Below, piece after piece: positions 5,843 through 14,778 of a DNA stretch of 16,755 bases. Source of the DNA: Lachnospiraceae bacterium (lineage in GTDB: Bacteria; Bacillota_A; Clostridia; Lachnospirales; Lachnospiraceae); NCBI GenBank assembly GCA_017390645.1, contig JAFPAZ010000133.1, positions 1 through 16,755 of the forward strand, in the 5' to 3' direction. Made by a program: the position numbers and the translations under genes. Numbering within the stretch: position 1 is the first letter of the stretch; every line of letters starts with the position of its first letter. The notes beneath the pieces were generated by a model, which ran no database searches, had not been told where the DNA came from, and saw only the letters and a program-made list of their open reading frames with translations.

Positions 5843-6994
5843 CTACTTTCTATTATCTCTCTTTAAAAAGGTAGGAATTTTAATTCCACCATCCAAACCA
5901 ACCTTAGGTTGTGCAATCACCGGTTCTACCGGAGCCGCCGCCTGAGTTACATTCTTCTCTTTCACTACAGACTTTTCCACTTTGCTTTCGGTTGTTCCTG
6001 CAAGAGGTTGTCCACTAAATGTAGGCGCTTTCTTTTTCTCTGTCTTTTCCTGCAAACCTGTAGCAATAATCGTAATATTAATTTCATCTCCAACAGAACC
6101 ATTATCTACAGTACCAAAAATAATATTAACATCTTCACCGGCAACTTCTGTCAAATAAGAAACTGCCTCATATGCTTCCTGAATACCAACATCACCGGAG
6201 AAGTTAATAATAATATCCGTAGCTCCGGAAACAGTAGTCTCCAACAACGGACTTTCCATCGCATGTTTGATTGCTTCCACCGCCTTATCTTCACCAGTGC
6301 CAGCACCGATACCAATATGCGCAATACCTTTATCTCTCATAACTGTCTGAATATCTGCAAAGTCAAGATTAATTAGTCCCGGACGGTTAATCAAATCTGT
6401 TACACCTTGCACACCCTGTTGTAATACCTCATCTGCTTTTTTTAATGCCTCCGGAATGGAAGTTCTCTTATCACAAATCTGTAACAATTTATCATTTGGA
6501 ATCACAATTAAAGTATCTACATTATTCTTTAATTTTTCAATTCCGGATAAAGCATTGTTCATACGAGGCTTTCCTTCAAAAACAAAAGGCTTTGTAACAA
6601 CACCTACTGTTAAAATACCAAGGTTTCTAGCCATCTCTGCTACTAGCGGAGCTGCACCGGTTCCGGTACCGCCACCCATTCCACATGTAACGAACACCAT
6701 ATTAGCATCTTTAATCAAATCAATGATTTCTTCTCTATTTTCTTCTACAGCACTTGCACCAATTTCAGGTTTTGCACCGGCTCCAAGACCTTTCGTTAAC
6801 TTTTCTCCGATTTGTACTTTTATCGGTGCCTTACATAATGACAATGCCTGTTTGTCCGTATTAATTGCAATTAACTCTACACCTTCCACATTTTCATCAA
6901 TCATACGATTCACAGCATTATTTCCTGCACCGCCAACACCTACTACTATAATTTTTGCATTTGTTCTTTCTTCGTTAGATTTTATTTCAAGCAA
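5843..6994 (-). CDS. ftsZ: Cell division protein FtsZ
   Basis: FtsZ is the tubulin-like GTPase that polymerises into the cytokinetic ring at mid-cell. The 383-residue protein has an N-terminal nucleotide-binding domain (about 12-180) with [12 protein letters not shown] and the tubulin signature GGGTGTG (108-114). The catalytic T7 loop NLDFADI is at 209-215. A linker rich in Lys, Val and Ala (about 320-368) leads to the conserved C-terminal tail IPTFLKR (373-379), which in relatives binds SepF, FtsA or ZapA-type partners. The TTG start at 6994 has AGGAGG 8 bases upstream and fits the family N-terminus. A sigma-A promoter about 110 bases upstream gives ftsZ its own expression, and a strong terminator closes the unit. 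ftsA, usually just upstream, is missing. Confidence 0.98.
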   Translation of the reverse strand: MLEIKSNEERTNAKIIVVGVGGAGNNAVNRMIDENVEGVELIAINTDKQALSLCKAPIKVQIGEKLTKGLGAGAKPEIGASAVEENREEIIDLIKDANMVFVTCGMGGGTGTGAAPLVAEMARNLGILTVGVVTKPFVFEGKPRMNNALSGIEKLKNNVDTLIVIPNDKLLQICDKRTSIPEALKKADEVLQQGVQGVTDLINRPGLINLDFADIQTVMRDKGIAHIGIGAGTGEDKAVEAIKHAMESPLLETTVSGATDIIINFSGDVGIQEAYEAVSYLTEVAGEDVNIIFGTVDNGSVGDEINITIIATGLQEKTEKKKAPTFSGQPLAGTTESKVEKSVVKEKNVTQAAAPVEPVIAQPKVGLDGGIKIPTFLKRDNRK

Positions 6995-7103
6995 GGCTGC
7001 TTCCTCCTTTATATTCTTCTACTCCATATATCGTTTATGTACTTCCATAAAGATAATGTCTTTGATATCTTTATATCCATCTTCATAAAAACACTCATTC
7101 ATT

Positions 7104-7132
7104 ATCATATAATTTTTTCATAAAATAATCAA
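7104..7132 (-). promoter_or_regulatory. Sigma-A promoter and leader of ftsZ
   Basis: On the minus strand TTGATT (7127-7132) and TATGAT (7104-7109) are 17 bases apart. The predicted start near 7097 gives a leader of about 100 bases. In it, ATAAAGAT (7067-7074) can pair with ATCTTTAT (7047-7054) around a 12-base loop. No T-rich terminator follows the stem, and no known riboswitch was recognised. Confidence 0.6.
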
Positions 7133-7204
7133 CAATTTTTTAATTTTTTTTTGATAATAAGTTCCAAGTTGCCATCCTATGACCTACAACTTTCTCATTC
7201 ACAA

Positions 7205-7927
7205 CTACTCGATTGCTTCAAATCTTAAGTATGTATTGGTTTTACTAAATGTTTCCATATGCAAAATTCCTTTTTTTCCTTCTAATTTAGGAAGAATATT
7301 CGTGAGTTCTGCTATTTTTTCTTCCATATCACTATCCTCACCCATTAATATAGAAATATCTCCCGCTACTAAAAATAATTGTTCTTCCTCGGTAAATTCA
7401 ATGTTCTCTATAGGAATATTATATTTTTGAAGCAACTGGGTTATAACAAGCACTTCTTTAAACTTTTCTATATCAGAGCCTTGCATCTGCTCATGTAAAG
7501 TAAAAGAAGTGAAAGTAATACCATAAACGCACGGAATATCATCTAATCTTTTTTCAGAGGTCTCCAACACAATCCCATCTTTATCAAAATAAATATATTC
7601 ACCCATATATTCGGTACACCCGGCCATGGCTTTTTCATAGACTACGATTGCAATTTTATGGTTGGATAAATATTCTATTTCAAATTTGTCTATAAAAGGA
7701 ATCGGGTCAATTTCAAACAATTTATTTTTAACCGACAAAATTAATGAGTTATCAATATATCCATCCGAAGTCACATACTCAATAATTTCTTCTTCGGTAT
7801 AATGAACATTCCCTGTTACAGAAATAGAATCAATTTTAAATCTTGTCCCTATCAGATAAGATGCAATCACTATTCCCAGTAAAAAACTAAGTAGGACTAA
7901 TTTCCTTAGTATTTTTCTTTTTTTCAT
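7205..7927 (-). CDS. divIB: Cell division protein DivIB/FtsQ
   Basis: DivIB is a single-pass membrane protein that helps hold the septal synthesis complex together, with FtsL and DivIC. The 240-residue product has a Lys/Arg-rich start (MKKRKILRK), one membrane segment (about 9-27), then a POTRA domain (FKIDSISVTGNVHYTEEEI, about 30-100) and the FtsQ/DivIB beta domain (about 105-225). ATG at 7927 follows AGGGTGG at suitable spacing. It begins 24 bases after the murA stop, consistent with co-transcription. The order murA-divIB-ftsZ lacks murB and ftsA. About 70 bases separate the stop from the ftsZ promoter region, and I see no strong terminator there. Confidence 0.85.
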   Translation of the reverse strand: MKKRKILRKLVLLSFLLGIVIASYLIGTRFKIDSISVTGNVHYTEEEIIEYVTSDGYIDNSLILSVKNKLFEIDPIPFIDKFEIEYLSNHKIAIVVYEKAMAGCTEYMGEYIYFDKDGIVLETSEKRLDDIPCVYGITFTSFTLHEQMQGSDIEKFKEVLVITQLLQKYNIPIENIEFTEEEQLFLVAGDISILMGEDSDMEEKIAELTNILPKLEGKKGILHMETFSKTNTYLRFEAIE

Positions 7928-7951
7928 CCAACCACCCTTTAAACATCATTT

Positions 7952-9202
7952 TCAACAATACTTTATTTCGGCCCCTAAATGAGATAAATTCTGCACGAAA
8001 TTTTCATATCCCCGTTCTACTAACTCCCAGTTATAAATACTGGTTTCTCCCTCAGCCACAAGAGCTGCAATGCAAAGTGCTGCTCCTGCTCTTAAATCTG
8101 GCACCGATACCACAGTACCATGCAAATTCTTTGGGCCGTTTATGGTAGCAACATTTTCATTCACAGTAATATCTGCTCCCATCTTTTTCATCTCTTCCAC
8201 AAATGTGAATCTTTTTTCAAACACACTTTCTCTGATACTGCTCTTTCCATTTGCAACCACTCCCATTACCACCGTCATAGACTGAATATCCGTTGGTATT
8301 TTAGGATATGGTCCCGTTTCTAACTGAATTGGAATTTTTTCAGAAGCCGGATGGTAAGTAAGAACCGTTCCATTTTTTCTTATACTGCCACCAGCATCCT
8401 GAAGTAGTAAAAGCACATTTTCTATATCGCCACTATCCAAAATTGGGTGAATTGCAATCTCAGATTGAGTCACATGGGCTAAAATCAGATAAGTAGCTGC
8501 AACCACTCTGTCATATGGAATTATCGTTCTACAGGAATGTAGTTCCTCTACTCCGCAAATGGTAATTTCAGAACTTCCTTCTCCCAAGATGTTTGCTCCC
8601 ATATTTTTCAGATGTCTTGCCAGATAAACTATTTCCGGTTCTTTTGCCGCATTTTCAATCACTGTCTTCCCATTTGCCAAAGTTGCAGCCATCATTATAT
8701 TTTGCGTTGCTCCCACGCTAGGATATCGTAATTTCACACGATTTCCCACAAGCGTAAAAGTTTCACAAAAAAGATAATTTTTTCCCATCATGAATCCGGC
8801 ATTTAAACGCATCAGCCCATCCACATGTATATCGATGGGTCTTTTACCAATGTTGCATCCCCCGGGATAACCAATTTTTACTTTTTTATCTTTTGCAAGA
8901 AGGGGACCCAAAAATAGAATCGAAGCACGGAGCTTCTTTGCGACCTCTTCTTTTACTTCATGTTCCGTCCTCGCAGTTGTATCAATCTTGAGCGTTCCTG
9001 TTTCAAAAGAAACCTTTGCCCCTAAGGATTCCAATATTTTTATCATATCATGAACATCACTGATATCTGGGCAATTTTCTAATATCGTCACCCCTTGGCA
9101 AAGCACACTGGCCGCCATGATGGGAAGCACTGAATTTTTTGAACCGGAAATCGCGACTTCTCCGGATAATTTTCTTTTCCCTACAATTTGAACCATTGCC
9201 AT
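7952..9202 (-). CDS. murA: UDP-N-acetylglucosamine 1-carboxyvinyltransferase
   Basis: MurA transfers enolpyruvate from phosphoenolpyruvate to UDP-GlcNAc, the first committed step of peptidoglycan synthesis, in the cytosol. The ATG at 9202 gives 416 residues and places Lys22-Asn23 (SGSKNS) exactly where Escherichia coli MurA has them. The frame extends to a TTG at 9220, and an ATG at 9196 is also possible; no ribosome binding site settles this. Other key residues: LRAS (Arg in the loop near 92), catalytic Cys116 (GGCNIGKRPID), TDIQSMT (catalytic Asp) and DLRAGAALCIAAL. The retained Cys is the residue alkylated by fosfomycin. Many Clostridia carry two MurA copies, so this may not be the only one. 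The gene lies 62 bases after ftsW. Confidence 0.95.
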   Translation of the reverse strand: MAMVQIVGKRKLSGEVAISGSKNSVLPIMAASVLCQGVTILENCPDISDVHDMIKILESLGAKVSFETGTLKIDTTARTEHEVKEEVAKKLRASILFLGPLLAKDKKVKIGYPGGCNIGKRPIDIHVDGLMRLNAGFMMGKNYLFCETFTLVGNRVKLRYPSVGATQNIMMAATLANGKTVIENAAKEPEIVYLARHLKNMGANILGEGSSEITICGVEELHSCRTIIPYDRVVAATYLILAHVTQSEIAIHPILDSGDIENVLLLLQDAGGSIRKNGTVLTYHPASEKIPIQLETGPYPKIPTDIQSMTVVMGVVANGKSSIRESVFEKRFTFVEEMKKMGADITVNENVATINGPKNLHGTVVSVPDLRAGAALCIAALVAEGETSIYNWELVERGYENFVQNLSHLGAEIKYC

Positions 9203-9264
9203 AGCAACATTCAATCCCAATACTCTTCTTACAATAGAATATGAAATTTTCTTTTCTTTCGTGC

Positions 9265-10413
9265 TTATTTTAACTTAATTTGACGAGAAACTGACAAAAC
9301 AACGCCCATTTCTATCAATATAAACAACATAGAACTTCCTCCATAGCTGATAAAGGGAAGTGGAACACCTGTATTTGGCATAGTGTTTGTTACTACTGCG
9401 AGATTAATGATTACCTGCACTGCAATATGGGTCATAACACCAATCACAATCAATGAACCATATAAATCCCTGGCATTATCTGCTACAATAACACATCTCC
9501 AAATCAAAATAATAAATAAGGTAATCACACAAATTGCACCAAACAATCCCAATTCTTCACAAACCACGGAAAAAATCATATCATTATGTGATTCCGGTAT
9601 AAAACCTAATTTCTGCATACTCTGTCCAAGGCCTTTTCCAAAAATCCCTCCGGAGCCAATGGCATATAATGACTGCATAGTCTGATAACCTTTTTCATGA
9701 TTTTCCGGATCCAGCCACGCATCAATACGTTCTCCTCGATAACCCGCTGATGCAATAAACACAGCCACCAGCAATATAGCTAAAATTCCCAATATGAAAA
9801 ATTGTTTGTATTTAGGACTAGTAATGAAAGTCATCACAATAATAATCGCCATAATTACAATTGCAGTACTAAGATTTTCAATGGCTATCAGGCCTATAAT
9901 AATCAAGCCCACCACATATATCTTAATCAGCTCCATAAATTTTTTAATAATATTGGCCTTATTACTAATCAAATGAGCCATAAATAAAATCATACCAATT
10001 TTTGCAAATTCAGAAGGTTGAAAACTGATTGGACCAATTTGTATCCATCTTTTTGCACCATGTGAATCTAATCCCAAAAACAAAACTGCAATCTGCAGCA
10101 CCAACATAATAAGATAAATCAGACCACTGAATCTTTTCCATTTTTGATAATTTATCTTAGAAACGACAACCATTGCCACTAAACCTACCAGACTAAACAG
10201 CAATTGTCTTTTAAAATAATAACCCGAATCCCCAAAATCAAGATAAGCTTTATAAGAGCTGGTACTATATACCATAACCAACCCAAAACCTACCAATAAA
10301 AGCACTACAAACAATAGAACATAATCAAAATATTCCCCTTTTACAAAAAAATTCTTAAACAAACCTTCTCTTTTTCTCTTTGAAGTATGCTGATTTTTTG
10401 CATTTTGCTGCAT
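9265..10413 (-). CDS. ftsW: SEDS peptidoglycan glycosyltransferase FtsW/SpoVE
   Basis: SEDS proteins polymerise lipid II into glycan strands with a partner class B PBP; this one is septal by context. The 382-residue protein has a charged cytoplasmic start (about 1-28) and about ten membrane helices. It carries RWIQIGPISFQPSE (122-135), the large external loop with IPESHNDMIF (272-281), in which Asp278 fits the essential SEDS Asp, and the signature NTMPNTGVPLPFISYGGSS near the C-terminus. Its ATG is 4 bases after the murD stop, and its GAGGAG binding site overlaps the last codons of murD, so the two are probably translationally coupled. Bacillus has SpoVE for the spore cortex at this position; whether this protein serves division, cortex or both cannot be told. 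The likely partners are the two PBPs upstream. Confidence 0.93.
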   Translation of the reverse strand: MQQNAKNQHTSKRKREGLFKNFFVKGEYFDYVLLFVVLLLVGFGLVMVYSTSSYKAYLDFGDSGYYFKRQLLFSLVGLVAMVVVSKINYQKWKRFSGLIYLIMLVLQIAVLFLGLDSHGAKRWIQIGPISFQPSEFAKIGMILFMAHLISNKANIIKKFMELIKIYVVGLIIIGLIAIENLSTAIVIMAIIIVMTFITSPKYKQFFILGILAILLVAVFIASAGYRGERIDAWLDPENHEKGYQTMQSLYAIGSGGIFGKGLGQSMQKLGFIPESHNDMIFSVVCEELGLFGAICVITLFIILIWRCVIVADNARDLYGSLIVIGVMTHIAVQVIINLAVVTNTMPNTGVPLPFISYGGSSMLFILIEMGVVLSVSRQIKLK

Positions 10414-10417
10414 CCTA

Positions 10418-11779
10418 TCACTCCTCTAACAGATGGACATATTCCTTAAACATTTTTCCTCTTTCCTCATAATTTGAAAACATTCCCCAGCTTGCACAAG
10501 CAGGTGATAACAAAACTGCCCCTTCCGGTTTCACCAATGTGGCACTAAGTTTTACCGCCTCTTCCAACGAATCCACCATGGTAATTTTGTCATAACCAAG
10601 TTCCTTTGCTGTTTTTGCAATTTGCTCTCTTGTCTGTCCTAGTAAAATCAAATGAGTTATTTTATTTCCAAAAGATTTTATAAAATCATCAAATGCGACC
10701 TTTTTATCATATCCTCCGGCTATCAATACTGTAGGTCTGTTCATAGCTTCGACCGCCTTTATTGCTGCATCCGGATTGGTTCCTTTGGAATCATTATAAT
10801 AACGGATTCCTTTTTTTGTTGCCACGTATTCTATTCTATGTTCTACTCCCATAAAGTCTTTTATGACTTGATGAATCACATTTTCCGGTACTCCCATATG
10901 TAATGCAATGCCGGATGCTGCCATAATATTTTCCACATTATGAACACCCAAAAGTTTTATATCTTTCAATGGACAAAGAACTTTAACCACATCTTTTTCT
11001 TTGTATACAACAGAATCTTCCTGAATAAAAATGCCTTCCTTCAGTTTTTCTTTATAACTAAAATAAACGACGCTTGCCTCTACATCCTTTTTCATTTCCC
11101 TGGTAATTTCATCATCGTAATTTAAAAGAATTATATCTTCTTTCGTCTGATTTCTGGCTATATTAAGTTTCGCTTTTGCATAGTTTTCCATAGTGTAGTG
11201 CCGGTTCAAATGATCCGGTGTTACATTTAATATAGCACTTACCTTAGGATGGAATTCATCAATGGTTTCCAGTTGAAAACTACTTAACTCAGCTGCAATT
11301 CTTGTTATATTTGTAGTTTCCAATGCAACATCTGCATAGGACGTTCCAATATTTCCAACCACAAATACATCTTCATAATACGCTTTTAATATTTCTCCCA
11401 CCAAAGTTGTGGTAGTAGTTTTTCCATTCGTTCCGGTGATGGCAGCAATCTCACCTTTCGCATACTGATAAGCCAGCTCAATTTCACCTATAATTGGAAC
11501 TCCTGCGTTTCTGACAATATCAGTAAAGGGAGCGTCTGTAGGTATTCCCGGACTGATTACCATAAAATCTGTTTCTTTCAAATTTTCTTGAGATAATTCT
11601 CCCAAAATCACTTCCGGATGAAACCCTTCCGGTAATTTTGTATAAAATTTTTCCAAATCAGCATTTTCGTTTCCATCATAAAAGGTAACCCGGACACCTT
11701 TTTTATTCAACAAAGTCGCAGCACCGATACCACTAATACCAATTCCTGCAATCAAAACGTGATTATAGTTCATTTCCAT
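10418..11779 (-). CDS. murD: UDP-N-acetylmuramoylalanine--D-glutamate ligase
   Basis: MurD adds D-glutamate to UDP-MurNAc-L-Ala using ATP in the cytosol. The 453-residue product, a usual family length, has an N-terminal Rossmann-like UDP-binding domain (LIAGIGISGIGAA, 9-21). The central ATPase domain carries GTNGKTTTT (116-124), and NVTPDHLNRH (185-194) and AKAKLNI with the Lys204 that is carbamylated in relatives. The C-terminal glutamate-binding domain contains HRIEYV, NDSKGTNPDA and LLSPACASWGMF. Two ATG codons (11779 and 11773) are possible, and the upstream binding site is weak (GAGTG). A perfect 12-bp palindrome lies between mraY and this gene. The gene that usually follows (ftsW) is coupled to it. 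Confidence 0.96.
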   Translation of the reverse strand: MEMNYNHVLIAGIGISGIGAATLLNKKGVRVTFYDGNENADLEKFYTKLPEGFHPEVILGELSQENLKETDFMVISPGIPTDAPFTDIVRNAGVPIIGEIELAYQYAKGEIAAITGTNGKTTTTTLVGEILKAYYEDVFVVGNIGTSYADVALETTNITRIAAELSSFQLETIDEFHPKVSAILNVTPDHLNRHYTMENYAKAKLNIARNQTKEDIILLNYDDEITREMKKDVEASVVYFSYKEKLKEGIFIQEDSVVYKEKDVVKVLCPLKDIKLLGVHNVENIMAASGIALHMGVPENVIHQVIKDFMGVEHRIEYVATKKGIRYYNDSKGTNPDAAIKAVEAMNRPTVLIAGGYDKKVAFDDFIKSFGNKITHLILLGQTREQIAKTAKELGYDKITMVDSLEEAVKLSATLVKPEGAVLLSPACASWGMFSNYEERGKMFKEYVHLLEE

Positions 11780-11829
11780 ATTCTTTTCACTCTTTTCTTA
11801 ATAAATTCTGATACTAAATCTAAATACCT

Positions 11830-11855
11830 GTTACTGTTCACTTGTGAACAGTAAC
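11830..11855. repeat. Perfect 12-bp palindrome between mraY and murD
   Basis: GTTACTGTTCAC (11830-11841) and GTGAACAGTAAC (11844-11855) are perfect complements separated by only TT. No T-run follows on either strand, so it is not an ordinary terminator. It would make a stable hairpin in the operon mRNA, 50 bases before murD, or could be a protein-binding palindrome. RNA processing is another option. Confidence 0.6.
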
Positions 11856-11881
11856 CAACGATTCCGGTACAATACTTTCGG

Positions 11882-12841
11882 TTAAATTGCTGCAAGCCCA
11901 ATAAAACAAAGGACTGCTGTTACAATAGAAAATATCGCTACTACTTTTGTTTCCGGCCATCCGGACAATTCAAAATGATGATGAATCGGAGCCATTTTAA
12001 AAATTCTCTTCTTCGTTTTCTTATAATAAACAACCTGTATTATAACAGATAATACTTCTACAAGATAAATACAAGCTATGATTGGGATGAATAACGGCAT
12101 TCTTAATACCACTGCCACTGACACCACAAAGCCTCCCAAAGCTAAGGAACCAGTGTCTCCCATAAATACTCTTGCCGGATATACATTAAATAATAAAAAT
12201 CCAAGCAACGCACCGGTAGCCGCACAGGTTACCGGTTCCAAGCCGGAATCAAAAGCCATAGCTACCACCGTTAAAAATACAGAAATCAATACTGTAACAC
12301 TACTTGCCAGACCATCGAGACCATCTGTAAAATTAGCTCCATTTACGGTTCCCAGCACAACAAAAAATACAATTGGGATAAACCAATAGCCCACTTCCCA
12401 TGTCTTTCCTCCGGAAAATGGTATGATAAATTCTGTTCCAACATCAGTATATTTCATAAGATAGAATACAAATACGCCTGTTACTACAATTTGTCCCAGC
12501 ATCTTCTGCCATGCCCTAAGACCTAGGGATCGTTTCATAACAACTTTAATATAATCATCTAAAAATCCTACCAGACCAAAACCTAAAGTCACAAACAAAA
12601 CCGGAATGATTTCTTTATGGTCTTTAACATAAAATAAAGATGTAACTGTAAAAGCCAATACAATAATAACACCACCCATGGTCGGTGTTCCCGCTTTACT
12701 TAGATGAGACTCCGGCCCATCGTCCCGGACAAACTGTCCAAATTTCAATTTCTGTAAATACTTAATAATAAATGGACTCAACAAAACAGTGATGGCAAAA
12801 GATATTAAAATTGGCAACACTACATTTAAATTCAGATTCAT
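11882..12841 (-). CDS. mraY: Phospho-N-acetylmuramoyl-pentapeptide-transferase
   Basis: MraY moves phospho-MurNAc-pentapeptide from UDP to undecaprenyl phosphate to make lipid I, at the inner face of the membrane. The 319-residue protein has about ten membrane helices. It shows the family motifs FLDDYIK (Asp95, Asp96), NFTDGLDGL (170-178), VFMGDTGSLALGG (Asp229) and PIHHHFE (285-291). ATG at 12841 follows AGGAG with 9 bases spacing. A sigma-A promoter overlapping the end of the preceding PBP gene gives it a separate start, about 78 bases upstream. In most relatives murE and murF lie between spoVD and mraY; both are absent here. Confidence 0.97.
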   Translation of the reverse strand: MNLNLNVVLPILISFAITVLLSPFIIKYLQKLKFGQFVRDDGPESHLSKAGTPTMGGVIIVLAFTVTSLFYVKDHKEIIPVLFVTLGFGLVGFLDDYIKVVMKRSLGLRAWQKMLGQIVVTGVFVFYLMKYTDVGTEFIIPFSGGKTWEVGYWFIPIVFFVVLGTVNGANFTDGLDGLASSVTVLISVFLTVVAMAFDSGLEPVTCAATGALLGFLLFNVYPARVFMGDTGSLALGGFVVSVAVVLRMPLFIPIIACIYLVEVLSVIIQVVYYKKTKKRIFKMAPIHHHFELSGWPETKVVAIFSIVTAVLCFIGLAAI

Positions 12842-12925
12842 ATCAATGTTCTCCTATCTTACCTTGGTTTTTATTTCCTGATTCTTTACAAATGAAATCC
12901 GTAAATTATCACACTCAACTTATCT

Positions 12926-12954
12926 AGTATAATTCTTTTTTTTCATTTATTCAA
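12926..12954 (-). promoter_or_regulatory. Sigma-A promoter of mraY overlapping the end of the PBP gene
   Basis: On the minus strand TTGAAT (12949-12954) and TATACT (12926-12931) are 17 bases apart. The -35 overlaps the last codons and TAA stop of the upstream PBP gene. A start near 12919 gives a leader of about 78 bases for mraY, so mraY-murD-ftsW and later genes need not depend on transcription through the PBPs. Confidence 0.5.
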
Positions 12955-14692
12955 CCTTTTCTTCATATTCCATTGGAATTCCCAAATAAGGAAGAATGTT
13001 TTCAAAAACTTCCTGAGCAACCGGCGCTGCAATGGTTCCGCCATAATAAATACCGGTAGGTTCATCAATCAACACCAATACAGCAATCAACGGATCATCC
13101 GCCGGAGCCACCCCTATAAAGGAAGAAATGTATTTATTACTGCTTCTTGGAAGCTTTTCACTGGTAGCAGTCTTTCCTCCAATACGATATCCCTCCACAA
13201 TTGCCTTGCTTCCGCCACCTTCAGCAACAACCGATTCCAGCAATATCTTCATGGTATCTGAGGTTTCTTTACTAATAACACCTGTTTCCAAAGGATATTC
13301 CAAAGTCTGTACAATTTCATGATTACTGTTTGTAATATACATTCCAAAATGCGGAGTAACCAGATTTCCTCCATTCACCATGGCACTTACTGCAACCATC
13401 AATTGAAGTGGAGTAATCTGAATAGACTGACCAAAAGACATGGTTGCCAGTTCCACCGGTCCTACGTTTTCTTTATTATGCATAATAGAATTTGCTTCTC
13501 CAGGCAAATCTACTCCTGTTTTTTCAAATAAACCTAATTTTTTATAGTTTTTATACATATTTTCTACACCAACTCTGGCACCCACATCCATAAAAACCGG
13601 ATTACAGGAATTCATAAATCCCTGTTTAAAAGACTCACTGCCATGTCCTGCCACTTTATGACACCGGATTTTTCTATCCTCTACAATACGAAAACCCGGA
13701 CATTGAAACCCATCCTCCAATGTAACAACTCCTTCTTCTAAAGCAGCTGTAGCGGTTACTGTCTTAAACGTAGAACCTGGTTCATAAGTATCATTGATAC
13801 ACCAGTTTCTCCACATCTGATTTCTCAAATCATTTATTTCATCTGCTGAGAGTCCTTCGGTATCATATTCTTCCGTTAATGTAAATGGTTCATTTAAATC
13901 AAATTCCGGCACATTTACCATGGCATAAATCTCTCCATTTTTCGGATTCATGGCAATGACCGAAACCCTTTTTGCTTCTTTTTTTGTATATACTTTCTCT
14001 GCTGCCTGCTGGGCATATTTTTGAATATTCAAATCGATGGATATAGTTAAGTTCTGCCCCTCCACAGGTTCATCTACCGTTTCTTCCGCATTTTCGATTT
14101 CGATTCCTTTCGCATCCGTCAAAGTATTAATACTTCCATCCTTACCGGCTAAATATGCATCATAAAATACTTCCAATCCAATAATTCCTTGATTATCAGC
14201 TCCTGTAAATCCGATAACCTTCGAAGCTAAATCACCATAGGGATAATATCTTTTATAATCTTCATCAATCATAACACCATCTAATTCATATTCCCTGATT
14301 CTATCCGCTATTTCTTTCTCTACATTACTTTTAATTCGTTCCCTGGATGATACTTTTTCTACTTTTTTACGAATTTCAGCTTCATCCATCTCCAATTCTT
14401 TTGACAAAACATCAATCACCTTTTCTTTGTCTGTCACTTGTGCATAAATAACAGATATGGTACAGACCGGTTTATTTGATGCAATTACTTTTCCATTTCG
14501 GTCATATATAATGCCTCTTGGTGCCTTAATTGCCCTTTCTCTTTGATGAAGCTTTAATGCCTCATTCTGATAAAAATCAGACTGTAAAATGGTAATATAT
14601 ACCAGTCTTCCAATTAAAAAAATCAAAAAGAAAAAGAAAACCAGAAATACCAGCATCAGTTTGCGTTTCATAAATGTTTTGCTTTTAAACAT
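12947..14692 (-). CDS. Class B penicillin-binding transpeptidase (SpoVD/FtsI type)
   Basis: This is a peptidoglycan DD-transpeptidase with its active domain outside the membrane, expected to work with FtsW/SpoVE. The 581-residue protein has a basic start, one membrane segment (about 11-33), a PBP dimerisation domain (RGIIYDRNGKVIA, about 59-200) and a transpeptidase domain (about 240-570). The catalytic motifs are STFK (307-310, Ser307) and SCN (362-364). The third motif is KTAT (507-510) instead of the usual KTGT. Cys331 and Cys344 flank a loop like the redox-active pair known in Bacillus SpoVD. There is no PASTA domain, unlike Bacillus SpoVD, so SpoVD or FtsI cannot be chosen firmly. ATG at 14692 is preceded by GAGG, which lies inside a 14-bp inverted repeat. 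It is the second of two tandem PBP genes, 86 bases after the first. Confidence 0.9.
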   Translation of the reverse strand: MFKSKTFMKRKLMLVFLVFFFFLIFLIGRLVYITILQSDFYQNEALKLHQRERAIKAPRGIIYDRNGKVIASNKPVCTISVIYAQVTDKEKVIDVLSKELEMDEAEIRKKVEKVSSRERIKSNVEKEIADRIREYELDGVMIDEDYKRYYPYGDLASKVIGFTGADNQGIIGLEVFYDAYLAGKDGSINTLTDAKGIEIENAEETVDEPVEGQNLTISIDLNIQKYAQQAAEKVYTKKEAKRVSVIAMNPKNGEIYAMVNVPEFDLNEPFTLTEEYDTEGLSADEINDLRNQMWRNWCINDTYEPGSTFKTVTATAALEEGVVTLEDGFQCPGFRIVEDRKIRCHKVAGHGSESFKQGFMNSCNPVFMDVGARVGVENMYKNYKKLGLFEKTGVDLPGEANSIMHNKENVGPVELATMSFGQSIQITPLQLMVAVSAMVNGGNLVTPHFGMYITNSNHEIVQTLEYPLETGVISKETSDTMKILLESVVAEGGGSKAIVEGYRIGGKTATSEKLPRSSNKYISSFIGVAPADDPLIAVLVLIDEPTGIYYGGTIAAPVAQEVFENILPYLGIPMEYEEKVE

Positions 14693-14696
14693 AACT

Positions 14697-14742
14697 ACCT
14701 CATAACAACCATTATTATATATTATTTTGGTTGTTATGAGGT
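14697..14742 (-). promoter_or_regulatory. Hairpin covering the ribosome binding site of the second PBP
   Basis: Arms at 14729-14742 and 14697-14710 are perfect 14-bp complements with an 18-base AT-rich loop. On the minus strand the 3' arm ends GAGGT and the ATG follows 4 bases later, so the binding site is wholly inside the stem. No T-run follows, so it is not a simple terminator. It could lower translation unless opened by ribosomes, a protein or RNA processing. Confidence 0.6.
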
Positions 14743-14778
14743 TATGATTTTTATTGCTATTTAAACAATGTCTGCCAC

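Noticed and set aside
6456..7088. A 210-residue plus-strand ORF opposite ftsZ
   Set aside because: It is the antisense shadow of a clearly recognised gene, with no binding site or family similarity.
7019..7102. A 27-codon ORF in the ftsZ leader
   Set aside because: Its first ATG lies at or before the predicted transcript start and has no ribosome binding site; it is probably chance.
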